A stretch of DNA of 64,000 nucleotides from assembly GCA_947446635.1 (NCBI GenBank), contig CANFHF010000004.1, positions 62,001-126,000 of the forward strand, written 5' to 3'. The stretch's first letter is position 1, and every line of letters starts with the position of its first letter. This document shows, one piece after another, positions 17,284 to 26,326 of this stretch. The translations under genes and the position numbers were made by a program. The notes beneath the pieces are model-generated. The model was not told the origin of the DNA, made no database searches, and saw only the letters and a program-made list of their open reading frames with translations. The DNA comes from Flavobacteriaceae bacterium. Lineage in GTDB: Bacteria; Bacteroidota; Bacteroidia; Flavobacteriales; Flavobacteriaceae.

Positions 17284-19419
17284 TTACTTTTTAATTTTTT
17301 CTAAATCTAGTAAAAAACTATATTCTTTTGCTAGTTCTTTAATGGCTTCGAATCTTCCAGAAGCACCTCCGTGACCAGCATCCATATTGGTGTCCAGAAA
17401 CAAAATGGAAGTATCTGTTTTTACACTTCTTAATTTTGCAACCCACTTAGCTGGCTCCCAATACTGTACTTGAGAATCATGTAAGCCCGTTGACACATAC
17501 ATATTAGGGTAGTTTTGTTTTTTCACATTATCATAAGGCGAATAGGAAATCATATAATCATAATATTTTTTAACATTCGGATTTCCCCATTCATCATACT
17601 CCCCTGTTGTTAATGGTATAGTTTCATCAAGCATTGTAGTTATTACATCTACAAATGGTACTTGAGCAATGATTCCGTTGTATAATTCGGGTGCCAAATT
17701 CACAACTGCCCCCATCAACAATCCACCTGCAGAACCACCTTCGGCATACAAATGTAACTTGGATGTGTATTTCTGGTCAATTACAAATTTGGAACAGTCT
17801 ATAAAATCAGTAAACGTATTTTTCTTTTTCAACAATTTTCCGTCTTCATACCATTGCCTCCCCAAATCCTCACCGCCACGAATGTGTGCGATTGCAAAAA
17901 TAAATCCCCTATCGAGTAATGTTAATCGAGTCGATGAAAATGTAGCGTCCATCGAATGCCCATAAGAACCATAAGCATAAAGTAGTAATGGATTGGCGCC
18001 GTCATTTTTTAATCCCTTTCTGTAAACCATAGAAATAGGGATTTTTGTTCCGTCTTTTGCGGTGGCCCAAATCCGTTCTTCTGTGTAATTATTTTTATCA
18101 AATTTTCCACCAAGTACCTGTTGCTCTTTCTTGATTTCCTTGGTTATAGTCTTCATATTGAAATCAATTACCGAGGAAGGCGTGGTCATTGATTGATAGG
18201 AATAACGTAAAATATCGGTATCAAAATCCACATTGGTAGTGGTATATACTGTGTAGGTTTCACTTTCAAATGGCAAATAGTACTCCCCTTTTCCACTCCA
18301 AGGCATAATACGAATTTTATTCAGTCCGTTAGTGCGTTCTTCAACAACCAAGAAGTTTTTAAAAATCTCGATATCTTCTAGTAAAACATCCTCCCTGTGC
18401 GGAATTAAGTCTGTCCAGTTTTCTTTTGAAGTGGCGTTTTCCGGTGTTTTCATCAATTTAAAATTAGTGGCCTTATCTTTATTGGTCACAATGTAAAAAC
18501 TGTCACCAAAATGTGAAATATCATATTCCAATCCTCTAACCCTTTTTTGAAAAATGGTGAATTTACCATCAGGATTATCGGCTAATAAAGTCCTATATTC
18601 TGTTGTCAAAGTACTTGAAGAACTGATAACAATGTATTTTTTTGATTTTTCTTTACTGACATCCACATTAAAAGTATCGTCTTTTTCTTCGAAAACCAAA
18701 ACATCATTGGCAGAATTCGCACCCAATTTATGCTTAAAAACTTTATCTGACCGCAAAGTCACTTTATCCTGATGTGTATAAAAAATGGTTTTATTATCAT
18801 TTGCCCAAGTACTTTCGCCGGATGTATTTTCGATTTTGTCACCAAGAATTTCATTCGTTTTTAAGTTTTTGACTTTAATAGAATAAATTCTTCTTCCAAT
18901 AGTATCAACAGCATAAGTGGCGTATGTATTGTCAGGGCTAATGCTCAAACCTCCCAATTGAAAATACGAATGTCCTTTTGCCAATACATTGCAATCAAAC
19001 ATAATTTCCTCTTTTGCAGAAAGGCTTTCTTTTTTTCTAGAATAAATAGGATAATCTTTCCCTGTTTCAAAACGAGTAATATAGTAATAACCGTTATATA
19101 GATAAGGTACAGATTCATCATCTTCTTTGATTCTAGCCTTCATTTCTTCAAACAATTCCTTTTGAAAAACTTTGGTATGCGCAGTCATTTTTTCGTAATA
19201 CGAATTCTCTTTATTAAGATAGTCAATAACTTCCGGATTTTTCCTGTCATTCAACCAAAAGTAATTGTCAATTCGCACATCGCCGAATTTCTCTAATTTT
19301 TTAGGTCTTATTTTAGCTACCGGCGGTTGTGTTTTTTCTGGCATATTTTGAGCTTTCAAATTTATTGAGTAGAATACAAAAATAACACAAAGACAACTTA
19401 GAATGAATCTATTTTTCAT
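17284..19419 (-). CDS. ptrB: Prolyl oligopeptidase family S9 peptidase (oligopeptidase B-like)
   Basis: A 711-aa exported serine peptidase. An N-terminal signal peptide (RFILSCLCVIFVFYSINLKA) is followed by a beta-propeller domain (about 40-440) and an alpha/beta hydrolase domain. The catalytic triad is visible: Ser563 in GGSAGG, Asp648 in GLHDSQVQYW, His683 in DAGHGGASG. The flanking motif HIRGGEDLGRQWYEDGKLL is typical of oligopeptidase B, which cleaves short peptides after basic residues. The signal peptide implies a periplasmic role. It is divergent from ybaB by 61 bases. Confidence 0.93.
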   Translation of the reverse strand: MKNRFILSCLCVIFVFYSINLKAQNMPEKTQPPVAKIRPKKLEKFGDVRIDNYFWLNDRKNPEVIDYLNKENSYYEKMTAHTKVFQKELFEEMKARIKEDDESVPYLYNGYYYITRFETGKDYPIYSRKKESLSAKEEIMFDCNVLAKGHSYFQLGGLSISPDNTYATYAVDTIGRRIYSIKVKNLKTNEILGDKIENTSGESTWANDNKTIFYTHQDKVTLRSDKVFKHKLGANSANDVLVFEEKDDTFNVDVSKEKSKKYIVISSSSTLTTEYRTLLADNPDGKFTIFQKRVRGLEYDISHFGDSFYIVTNKDKATNFKLMKTPENATSKENWTDLIPHREDVLLEDIEIFKNFLVVEERTNGLNKIRIMPWSGKGEYYLPFESETYTVYTTTNVDFDTDILRYSYQSMTTPSSVIDFNMKTITKEIKKEQQVLGGKFDKNNYTEERIWATAKDGTKIPISMVYRKGLKNDGANPLLLYAYGSYGHSMDATFSSTRLTLLDRGFIFAIAHIRGGEDLGRQWYEDGKLLKKKNTFTDFIDCSKFVIDQKYTSKLHLYAEGGSAGGLLMGAVVNLAPELYNGIIAQVPFVDVITTMLDETIPLTTGEYDEWGNPNVKKYYDYMISYSPYDNVKKQNYPNMYVSTGLHDSQVQYWEPAKWVAKLRSVKTDTSILFLDTNMDAGHGGASGRFEAIKELAKEYSFLLDLEKIKK

Positions 19420-19480
19420 TAAAAATTTTATTGAATATTAGGTTGCAATATAGTAATTTAGCCGGATAAAACTTATAACA

Positions 19481-19801
19481 ATGGATTTAATGGGCATGAT
19501 GGGTAAATTGAAAGAAACCCAAAGAAAAATAGAAGAAACAAAAAAACGATTGGACTCGGTTTTAATAGACGAACAAAACACTGATGGAACTTTGAAAGTT
19601 ACTTTTACTGCCAATGGAAAATTAAAATCTATTGATATTAACGATTCTTTATTGGAAGACAAAGACCAACTCGAAGATTATTTGATTGTAACATTGAATA
19701 AAGCTATCGAAAAGGCGGCAAATGTAAACCAATCAGAATTAGATGCTGTCGCCAAAGTCGATATGCCAATGATTCCAGGAATGGACGAGATGTTTAAATA
19801 G
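19481..19801 (+). CDS. ybaB: YbaB/EbfC family nucleoid-associated protein
   Basis: A 106-aa DNA-binding protein of the YbaB/EbfC family. An N-terminal helix ([20 protein letters not shown]) leads into the family strand region [19 protein letters not shown], then a helix [15 protein letters not shown], with a methionine-rich tail. Members bind DNA as dimers and influence nucleoid structure. It is not next to dnaX or recR here, unlike in Proteobacteria. A GYF_2 protein follows. Confidence 0.88.
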   Translation: MDLMGMMGKLKETQRKIEETKKRLDSVLIDEQNTDGTLKVTFTANGKLKSIDINDSLLEDKDQLEDYLIVTLNKAIEKAANVNQSELDAVAKVDMPMIPGMDEMFK

Positions 19802-19877
19802 AAACATCCCTATTTTTTTGAAACTAGAATTGTTTTATTTTTACTTCCTTGATCAAGAAGCTTGAATTATCCCATTT

Positions 19878-20585
19878 ATGAAAAAATACTTCCTACATAA
19901 CGGCACCGAAAGTAGCGGACCATTTGACTTAATTGAATTAAAAGCGCAAAAAATAACTAAAAAAACTCCGGTTTGGTTTGAAGGAATGCAGCATTGGAAA
20001 AATGCCGAAGAAATCCCCGAGTTGAATAGTATTTTCGAGGTAATGCCTCCGCCTTTTGAACCCGTAGCAAAACCAAAAGCAGTAAAAAAAACGAAGAAAG
20101 TACAGATCTTAGGGCTATCTAAAAACACTTTTTTTGTCGTTTTTGGACTCTTGGCTCTGGCTGTAGGAAGCATAGTTTTTAATACCTTACAAGACGAGAG
20201 AAGTCGCGAACTAGAGCTAAAAAACCATAAAACGGAAGTGGCTAATTATCAATACGAACTCCAACAAAAAGAAATTGAAGAACAAAAACTAATAGTAGCC
20301 GAACAAGAGAAAAAAGAAGCGGAAAGACTATTAAAAGAGCAGAAACAAACTATAAGCAAGCGGCTGTTAGAAATATCGGATTTACTCGCCGTAGCCCAGG
20401 AAAATCTTGAAGCCACAGAACACAAGATCAATGATACGCGTAGTTCTAAATCCCTAAGAAACACCAACGAAAGAAACGAACAAATAGGTTTGTTGCAAAA
20501 TGAAATAAACGGTTATAAAACCGAAATTGATCAATTACAAATGGAATTAGCAGAGCTGAAACTCGAATCGGAAAAAATAAAGTAA
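19878..20585 (+). CDS. GYF_2-domain membrane protein with coiled coil
   Basis: 235 aa. Residues 1-48 form a GYF_2 (DUF4339) domain: YFLHNGTESSGPFDLIELKA and PVWFEGMQHWKNAEEIPEL. A linker with basic residues precedes a transmembrane helix (FFVVFGLLALAVGSIVF, about 76-93). From about 100 to the end is a long charged coiled coil rich in Glu, Lys and Gln. GYF_2 domains are thought to bind peptides; the topology puts the domain in the cytoplasm and the coiled coil in the periplasm. Ends at a perfect 13-bp hairpin. Function unknown. Confidence 0.8.
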   Translation: MKKYFLHNGTESSGPFDLIELKAQKITKKTPVWFEGMQHWKNAEEIPELNSIFEVMPPPFEPVAKPKAVKKTKKVQILGLSKNTFFVVFGLLALAVGSIVFNTLQDERSRELELKNHKTEVANYQYELQQKEIEEQKLIVAEQEKKEAERLLKEQKQTISKRLLEISDLLAVAQENLEATEHKINDTRSSKSLRNTNERNEQIGLLQNEINGYKTEIDQLQMELAELKLESEKIK

Positions 20586-20593
20586 AGCAAATA

Positions 20594-20625
20594 AAAAGGG
20601 TTTAGAACTGTTTCTAAACCCTTTT
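20594..20625. terminator. Perfect 13-bp bidirectional terminator hairpin
   Basis: AAAAGGGTTTAGA (20594-20606) and TCTAAACCCTTTT (20613-20625) are exact reverse complements with a 6-base loop. It sits between convergent genes and can stop transcription from both. Confidence 0.88.
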
Positions 20626-20631
20626 ATGTTT

Positions 20632-22089
20632 CTATAATTTACTGATGTAACTGCCGTATAAATCCTTGAATTGATAGCCCTCCGAAAATCTATCTTTGCT
20701 CAATTTATCGTATTCCACCAATCCCCAAAGAATAAATTCTTTCATAAAATAAGCATCTTCTTTTTGCAATTGGGGGTGGTATTTTTTGATTAAAACACCC
20801 AATGGAGCAATGCTATCTAAAATGGATATGTATTCCTCATCGGAACAATCGTCTAATAATTCGAAACCGCTTTCGGCAAAAAACCATTCCAAGGTATCAG
20901 AATATGGCGTTTTTTCACCTTGCTTTTCGAGTTTTTCGATTTTTGGGAAATATGCCGGAAAAAAGGTATGAATCGCGTCACCAATTAAATGCTGAGCCAC
21001 AACGGCAGCACCTTCCTGCTCGCCTTCATACACCAATTCAACCTTTCCTGTAATGGAAGGAATAATTCCCATAAAGTCAGACAAGCGCAAAGTGGTTTGA
21101 TCCCCGCCTGATTTTAGGGCGCGACGCTCGGCGGTACTCAACAAATTCTCGAAAGCTGTTATGCTCAATCTCGCACTCACCCCACTTTTATTATCAATAT
21201 ATTCACTTTCGCGGGCTTCAAAACTGATTTGTTCCAGTAAATCCCTAGCCAATGAAGGTACGTAAACTAATTCGCTTTGGATAGCATCCAGTTTGGCTTC
21301 CTGTTCTGTAATCGTTCTTGCAATTTTGATGGTTTCTGGGTAATGCGTCAGGATTTGGGAACCGATTCTGTCCTTCAAAGGCGTCACAATACTGCCTCTA
21401 TTAGTATAATCCTCAGGATTTGCAGTAAAAACAAACTGCATATCGAGCGGCATTCTTAATTTAAAACCTCGAATTTGAATGTCACCTTCCTGCAAAATAT
21501 TGAATAAAGCCACTTGGATTCTGGCTTGCAAATCAGGTAACTCGTTGATGACAAAAATACAACGATTCGCTCTAGGAATCATCCCAAAATGGATCACACG
21601 GTCATCAGCGTAAGACAATTTTAAATTGGCGGCTTTTATAGGATCGACATCACCTATTAAATCGGCAACGGTTACGTCTGGCGTGGCGAGTTTTTCGAAG
21701 AAACGCTCGCTACGGTGCAACCAGGAAATGGAAGTTGCATCGCCCTTATCGGCAATGAGGTCTTTGGCAAAACTGGAAATGGGACGCAACGGATCGTCAT
21801 TGATTTCAGAACCCGCCACAAACGGAATGTATTCGTCCAACAATTCGATCATTTTACGCGCCAATCGGGTTTTGGCTTGACCGCGAAGTCCCAACAAGTT
21901 GATGTTGTGACGCGATAAAATGGCGCGTTCCAATTCCGGAATCACGGTATTCTCGAACCCGTGAACGCCCTCGAATGTAGGTTGTCCAGACTTGATTTTC
22001 TCCCTCAAATTATGACGCAATTCGTCTTTAATACTTTTGCTTTGGTATCCTGATTTTTTTAATTCACCTAGTGTGGTTATGCTATTCAT
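20632..22089 (-). CDS. MoxR/Mg-chelatase-type AAA+ ATPase
   Basis: 485 aa. The AAA+ core has Walker A GLRGQAKTRLARKM, Walker B-like FVINELPDLQARIQVALF, and sensor region FTANPEDYTNRGSIVTPLKD with the arginine needed for ring function. It resembles the I subunit of magnesium chelatase, but no chlorophyll genes are present, so it is better seen as one of the stand-alone MoxR-like chaperone ATPases. The C-terminal 150 residues are a helical domain. The VWA protein encoded 79 bases upstream is the expected partner; such pairs remodel or insert metals into client proteins. The client is unknown. Confidence 0.88.
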   Translation of the reverse strand: MNSITTLGELKKSGYQSKSIKDELRHNLREKIKSGQPTFEGVHGFENTVIPELERAILSRHNINLLGLRGQAKTRLARKMIELLDEYIPFVAGSEINDDPLRPISSFAKDLIADKGDATSISWLHRSERFFEKLATPDVTVADLIGDVDPIKAANLKLSYADDRVIHFGMIPRANRCIFVINELPDLQARIQVALFNILQEGDIQIRGFKLRMPLDMQFVFTANPEDYTNRGSIVTPLKDRIGSQILTHYPETIKIARTITEQEAKLDAIQSELVYVPSLARDLLEQISFEARESEYIDNKSGVSARLSITAFENLLSTAERRALKSGGDQTTLRLSDFMGIIPSITGKVELVYEGEQEGAAVVAQHLIGDAIHTFFPAYFPKIEKLEKQGEKTPYSDTLEWFFAESGFELLDDCSDEEYISILDSIAPLGVLIKKYHPQLQKEDAYFMKEFILWGLVEYDKLSKDRFSEGYQFKDLYGSYISKL

Positions 22090-22168
22090 TACTTGTAATT
22101 TATTGAAATTGTTGTTATTATTGAAACTGTTCTAGACTTCGCTCGAATTGACAAACTGCGACTGAAAA

Positions 22169-23287
22169 CTATTTTATTCTTTTTTTACGATTGGTTTCAT
22201 AATCCTCGAAAATCATTTCGCCCAGCCCTTTCAATCCGGTATAAAAAGCTTTTCCTTGGTTGGCTTCGGTAAACCGATTGACGAATTGCTGTAAATAAGA
22301 ATCTTTAGCAATCATAAAGGTTGTAATGGGAATATGTAATTTTCGGGCTTGTTGGGCTTCATTATAACATTTATCGACAATATACTCGTCCAATCCGTTG
22401 CTGTTCATATAATACGTTCCATCTTTTTCGCGAACACAACTCGGTTTGCCGTCGGTAATCATAAAAATTTGCTTATTGGTATTGCGTTTCCTGCGCAATA
22501 AATCCATTGCCAATTGCAAACCTGCCACTGTATTGGTGTGATAAGGACCAACTTTCAAATAAGGCAAATCACGAATGGCAATCGTCCAAGCATCATTTCC
22601 GAAAACCAGAATATCCAAGGTGTCTTTTGGGTAACGCGTGGTAATCAGTTCTGCCATTGCCATAGCCACTTTTTTGGCTGGGGTGATCCGGTCTTCACCG
22701 TATAATATCATACTGTGGCTGATGTCAATCATCAAAACCGTACTCATCTGGGATTTGTATTGGGTTTCTTCAACAACTAAATCATTTTCAGTCAGCATAA
22801 AATCGGCCACACCGTTATTGATTTGGGCGTTTCGCAGGCTCTCGGTCAGGGAAATGCGTTCCAATCCGTCCCCAAAATGAAATTCCCTAAATTCTCCCGT
22901 GTGCTCGTCGCCATTTCCGGCGTGTTTTGTTTTGTGGTTTCCGGTTCCACTTCGCTTTAAATTACCAAAAATATTGTCCAAGGCTTGCTGGCGAATCGCT
23001 CTTTCTGTTTTGGCCGTAATCCCAATTCCTGATGTTCCGTCGTCTTTGAGTTTTTCTCGTATGTATCCTTTTTTCTTTAAATCATCAATAAAATCATCGA
23101 TAGTATAATGTTCATCGGTAAGTTTATATTCTTTATCCAATTCCCGCAACCAATCGATAGCTTCGTCAAAATCGCCCGAAGTATGGGTGATTAATTCCTT
23201 GAAAACACCAAAGAGTTTCTCAAACTGAGACTGGAACGGGGCTTCGTATTTCTTAAAATAAAATCCTTTTTTGATAGGGTCTTTCAT
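22169..23287 (-). CDS. VWA-domain protein, partner of the AAA+ ATPase
   Basis: 372 aa, soluble, no signal peptide. A helical N-terminal half (about 1-165) precedes a von Willebrand A domain with a MIDAS metal site: MIDISHSM (DxSxS), the threonine in TRYPKDTLDILVFG and the aspartate in MITDGKPS. This is the layout of the D-subunit-like partner of MoxR ATPases. It is first in the two-gene leftward unit with the ATPase. The 252 bases upstream are shared with the divergent phosphoribosyltransferase gene. Confidence 0.87.
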   Translation of the reverse strand: MKDPIKKGFYFKKYEAPFQSQFEKLFGVFKELITHTSGDFDEAIDWLRELDKEYKLTDEHYTIDDFIDDLKKKGYIREKLKDDGTSGIGITAKTERAIRQQALDNIFGNLKRSGTGNHKTKHAGNGDEHTGEFREFHFGDGLERISLTESLRNAQINNGVADFMLTENDLVVEETQYKSQMSTVLMIDISHSMILYGEDRITPAKKVAMAMAELITTRYPKDTLDILVFGNDAWTIAIRDLPYLKVGPYHTNTVAGLQLAMDLLRRKRNTNKQIFMITDGKPSCVREKDGTYYMNSNGLDEYIVDKCYNEAQQARKLHIPITTFMIAKDSYLQQFVNRFTEANQGKAFYTGLKGLGEMIFEDYETNRKKRIK

Positions 23288-23539
23288 AGGTTTTAAAATT
23301 ACATTATTTTTTAAAAGAACTGAAATAAAACAGATATTAATTTTAAGTTAAAACATTCCAATTTTTAATGTCGATTTTCATCTTATAATTTATTCTATTA
23401 AAAGGGAAAATTTGGATAACATCCAAATTATAAATCTTACTAAAATCAAATTTTTATTTATCAATATTTTATAGTTTAAGTAACTATAAATCAGTAACTT
23501 TAAGTTCTTAACTATTGTTTCATTTTATCTGTTTATATC
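23288..23539. other. Divergent spacer between the VWA and phosphoribosyltransferase genes
   Basis: 252 bases, very AT-rich, holding the promoters of both neighbours. Short inverted stretch TATAGTTTAAGTAACTATA (23471-23489) has TATAGTT/AACTATA arms and could be an operator. No other structure was recognised. Confidence 0.4.
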
Positions 23540-24175
23540 ATGTATGAAGAAATTCTAAAAGACAGAAAAGAAGCGGGTATGTTACTTTCTCAAAAATTAG
23601 AAAAATACCAACATACTGACACCATCATTCTTGCCGTTCCTCGGGGTGGTGTACCTATTGGGTACGAAATTGCTAAAAATTTAAACCTTCCCTTAGACAT
23701 TATCCTTTCTAAAAAAATAGGACATCCATTTAATAAAGAGTTTGCAATAGGAGCAGTATCCCTAGACTCAACCATTATTGATGAGTATCCTGACATCCCT
23801 AAAGAATACATTGAAAGGGAAATAAAAAACCTTAGAGAATCGATGAAAGACAAATATAATCTTTATAGGGACTACCGAAAACCGGACGACATTAAAGGAA
23901 AAACAGTAATTGTTGTAGATGATGGTATAGCGACAGGAAATACATTATTAGCCAGTTTAGCGATGTTGAGGAAAAGGCATCCTAAAAAAATTATTGTGGC
24001 AGTTCCTGTTGTGCCTTTTGACACTGTAAAAGTTTTTGAACAAAACACAGATGAGTTTGTATACTTGATGGCTCCAAAAGATTTTAGGGGTGTGGGACGG
24101 TTTTACGAATCGTTTGACCAAGTCAGCGACGAGGAGGTTGTCCGTATGCTAGGGGTTGTCAACCTAATAGGATAA
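23540..24175 (+). CDS. Phosphoribosyltransferase (PRTase type I)
   Basis: 211 aa. The PRPP-binding loop is VIVVDDGIATGNTLLA, preceded by the pyrophosphate loop region VPRGGVPIGYEIA and SKKIGHPFNKEFAIGAVS. This is the free-standing predicted phosphoribosyltransferase often linked with a dienelactone-hydrolase-like gene in stress-related clusters of many bacteria. The base used is unknown. Its partner hydrolase starts 31 bases later, so they form an operon. Confidence 0.88.
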   Translation: MYEEILKDRKEAGMLLSQKLEKYQHTDTIILAVPRGGVPIGYEIAKNLNLPLDIILSKKIGHPFNKEFAIGAVSLDSTIIDEYPDIPKEYIEREIKNLRESMKDKYNLYRDYRKPDDIKGKTVIVVDDGIATGNTLLASLAMLRKRHPKKIIVAVPVVPFDTVKVFEQNTDEFVYLMAPKDFRGVGRFYESFDQVSDEEVVRMLGVVNLIG

Positions 24176-24206
24176 CCGGATTTAATTTAATTTAAATTCA
24201 TCCATA

Positions 24207-24851
24207 ATGAAAAGAACAGAAATAAGTATCCCATTGAGTTCTGTGTCATTAAAGGGAGAACTAGTACTTCCTGATAACGCCAAAGGAATTATTGTCTTTT
24301 CGCATGGAAGTGGCAGTAGCCGATTTAGCCCTCGGAATATAATGGTAGGGGAATTAATTCAGCAACATGGCATGGGTACTTTATTGTTTGATTTACTAAC
24401 AGAGGAAGAGGACCGAATTTACGAAAACCGATTTAACATTGATTTGTTAGTAAGTCGGTTGATAGAAACAACAGAATGGCTCTTTCAATATAAAGCAACC
24501 AAAGGATTTTCTATAGGGTATTTTGGAGCAAGCACTGGTGCAGCATCAGCTTTACGTGCGGCAGCTTATTTCGGAAAAAAAATTGCGGCTGTTGTCTCTC
24601 GGGGCGGTCGTCCTGATTTGGCTTTAAATACATTGCCGATGGTTACGGCACCAACCTTGTTAATAGTGGGGCAACTCGATACAGCAGTGATTTATATGAA
24701 CAAACAAGCGTTTGACGAGTTGCATTGTATAAAAGAAATGAAAATAATACCTGGAGCGACTCATTTATTTGAAGAACCGGGCAAATTGACCGAAGTAGCT
24801 AATTTAGCCATTAATTGGTATAAAGAATACTTCATGAAACGAGGAGATTAA
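24207..24851 (+). CDS. Dienelactone hydrolase-like alpha/beta hydrolase
   Basis: 214 aa, cytoplasmic. Oxyanion region VFSHGSGSSRFSPRN, nucleophile Ser109 in YFGASTGAASAL, acid residue in LIVGQLDTAV and histidine in IPGATHLFEEPG complete the triad. The substrate is unknown; this subgroup travels with phosphoribosyltransferases rather than with catechol pathways, so dienelactone is unlikely to be the real substrate. Co-transcribed with the phosphoribosyltransferase upstream. Confidence 0.88.
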   Translation: MKRTEISIPLSSVSLKGELVLPDNAKGIIVFSHGSGSSRFSPRNIMVGELIQQHGMGTLLFDLLTEEEDRIYENRFNIDLLVSRLIETTEWLFQYKATKGFSIGYFGASTGAASALRAAAYFGKKIAAVVSRGGRPDLALNTLPMVTAPTLLIVGQLDTAVIYMNKQAFDELHCIKEMKIIPGATHLFEEPGKLTEVANLAINWYKEYFMKRGD

Positions 24852-24877
24852 TACTTTTTACTCCTTGCTAAAATGCA

Positions 24878-25105
24878 TTATTCCTCCCTTGCCAAATGTA
24901 TCTTTTGGTACAAATGATTCAACAAAACTTGGTACCGGCTAATTTCCAACAAGTCTTCATCCTCTTCTGAAAAATCGTGTAATTCGTCCAATAAATCACT
25001 TACTTCGACCAATTTATTGTTGGCTTCCTTGAATTTCTTTTTGGCAATCAAGTCAATTATTTCTTGCACCTCCATTTTTAATGTTGCAAATTTAGTATGG
25101 TTCAT
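24878..25105 (-). CDS. Hypothetical helical protein, 75 aa
   Basis: An acidic all-helical small protein: MEVQEIIDLIAKKKFKEANN, then LVEVSDLLDELHDFSEEDED and a C-terminal helix. The helix-turn-helix hairpin layout resembles small TPR-like or four-helix fragments; I do not recognise a named family. Two starts are possible: ATG at 25105, used here, or ATG at 25075. A TAAATTTG element on the minus strand (complement of 25087-25094) would favour the shorter form. It is the last of three leftward genes. Confidence 0.6.
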   Translation of the reverse strand: MNHTKFATLKMEVQEIIDLIAKKKFKEANNKLVEVSDLLDELHDFSEEDEDLLEISRYQVLLNHLYQKIHLAREE

Positions 25106-25118
25106 AAGGTGACGGTTG

Positions 25119-25271
25119 TTAAGAATTCTTTGAATTGTTATTCTCGTTAAACTTCTTCACAATTTGCTTTAATTTTTCTTTGCGAAGCACTTTGGCCGCT
25201 TTTACTTTATCCTGCTCTTTGTGCAATTTATCATTGTGTTTTTTGATATTTCTATCGCTATTTCTTCCCAT
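25119..25271 (-). CDS. Small basic protein, 50 aa, translationally coupled
   Basis: The ATG at 25271-25269 overlaps the TAA of the upstream gene as TAATG, so the ribosome can re-initiate directly. The product is very basic and helical (MGRNSDRNIKKHNDKLHKEQ, then KVLRKEKLKQIVKKF) and ends SKNS. It looks like a nucleic-acid- or ribosome-associated peptide by charge only; I know no function. The stop-start overlap and the lack of any wasted sequence are the main evidence that it is real. Confidence 0.6.
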   Translation of the reverse strand: MGRNSDRNIKKHNDKLHKEQDKVKAAKVLRKEKLKQIVKKFNENNNSKNS

Positions 25272-25813
25272 TACAGTTCTCTTTTTATTTCTTCCAACGT
25301 TTTTTTGGTAAAAATTAATTCCTTAATTATTTGTTGACGTAAATCATTAATATCTTCATGTTCAAAATATTTTGCCCAAGAAGTTAAATTAAATAAATTC
25401 CTGATTTGCTTTATTTTTTTTGTGGTTTCAAAACTGGTCCTGAGTATGGCTCTAGTATCATAATCCGGATTGTTTTTATGCTGGTAATTAACCGTATTGT
25501 TGGTGTAATTAGCTTCTAAATAATATAATTCTTCCTCTGCATTATCAGGATAGAACTCGGCCCAAGGAGCAAAACCAAGTTTTGTTTTGGAAGAAGAAAC
25601 TATTTCCATTGGCTCCAGCCTCCATTTACTGTTAGCTAATCGTCCCCAATGGTTCGAGAGTCTATACATTCCCAATTCAGTGTAATAATAAGAACTTCCT
25701 GATTTGCTTTGGTATTGCACGGCCAAATTTCCAATAGCTTTTACTTCTATTTCTTGGAAAACACAAAATGTATTTTTGAAAGATTTTGGACTAGGGCGAA
25801 ACGATGCTTTCAT
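25271..25813 (-). CDS. Hypothetical protein, 180 aa
   Basis: I do not recognise the family. The ATG at 25813 (MKASFRPSPKSF) is preferred over an upstream non-ATG start. The N-terminal half is beta-rich and aromatic (LAVQYQSKSGSSYYYTEL, YRLSNHWGRLANSKWRLEP), followed by an acidic stretch with LGFAPWAEFYPDNAEEELYY and a helical C terminus ending in TLEEIKREL. No signal peptide or membrane segment. It is first in a three-gene leftward run with a 1-base stop-start overlap to the next gene. Confidence 0.7.
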   Translation of the reverse strand: MKASFRPSPKSFKNTFCVFQEIEVKAIGNLAVQYQSKSGSSYYYTELGMYRLSNHWGRLANSKWRLEPMEIVSSSKTKLGFAPWAEFYPDNAEEELYYLEANYTNNTVNYQHKNNPDYDTRAILRTSFETTKKIKQIRNLFNLTSWAKYFEHEDINDLRQQIIKELIFTKKTLEEIKREL

Positions 25814-25905
25814 GCTACAAAGATAATCAGAAAGGCCATAACAAAGCAAAGCAAATAATAATTGATTAACTTTGCACCTTAGAATTTTTTTAAATCAAAT
25901 TGATT

Positions 25906-26154
25906 ATGACCCACTCTTCACAAGAAAAAATGCTGCAAAAAGGAGTTTATACCGGAATATTAGAACAAGACGAAAACAACAACTTTTTTTGTGGCGCCTA
26001 TTTATTAGATTATAAAATGGCGATATCCAACCATAACCTTGGCGATTGGATTACCATAAAATCAGTCATTGAAAACCCGAGTGATATTAGCTACAATAAA
26101 TATCCAAAAAAATCAAAAAACTTTGACAAGGCCAATAATAAACCCCAACAATAG
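25906..26154 (+). CDS. Hypothetical protein, 82 aa
   Basis: A small soluble protein beginning MTHSSQEKMLQKGVYTGILE; the ATG at 25906 is preferred over a TTG two codons earlier. The strand-rich core GAYLLDYKMAISNHNLGDWI is followed by a lysine- and asparagine-rich tail. Divergent from the 180-aa gene with about 90 bases between starts. No family recognised. Confidence 0.6.
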   Translation: MTHSSQEKMLQKGVYTGILEQDENNNFFCGAYLLDYKMAISNHNLGDWITIKSVIENPSDISYNKYPKKSKNFDKANNKPQQ

Positions 26155-26249
26155 TTTTTTAACTGATTTTTTGCACCCGCAAAAAACCAAAACACAAGTC
26201 TATTTTATTCATTTTTTTTCGTGCTAAACTGAAAACTTAAAAAAAAGTG

Positions 26250-26257
26250 TACCTTTG
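26250..26257 (+). promoter_or_regulatory. Candidate -10 element for the J-domain/KTSC gene
   Basis: TACCTTTG matches TAnnTTTG. No clear TTG lies at the right spacing upstream. The start codon is about 70 bases further. Confidence 0.45.
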
Positions 26258-26326
26258 CAAAAAATTGTAAATTCTGAAATCAAATTACCTTGATTCCATA
26301 GTAAAAGACAAGTAGTTACCTTATTT

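Noticed and set aside
24207..24851. True dienelactone hydrolase of aromatic degradation
   Set aside because: No catechol pathway genes are nearby and the gene is in an operon with a phosphoribosyltransferase.
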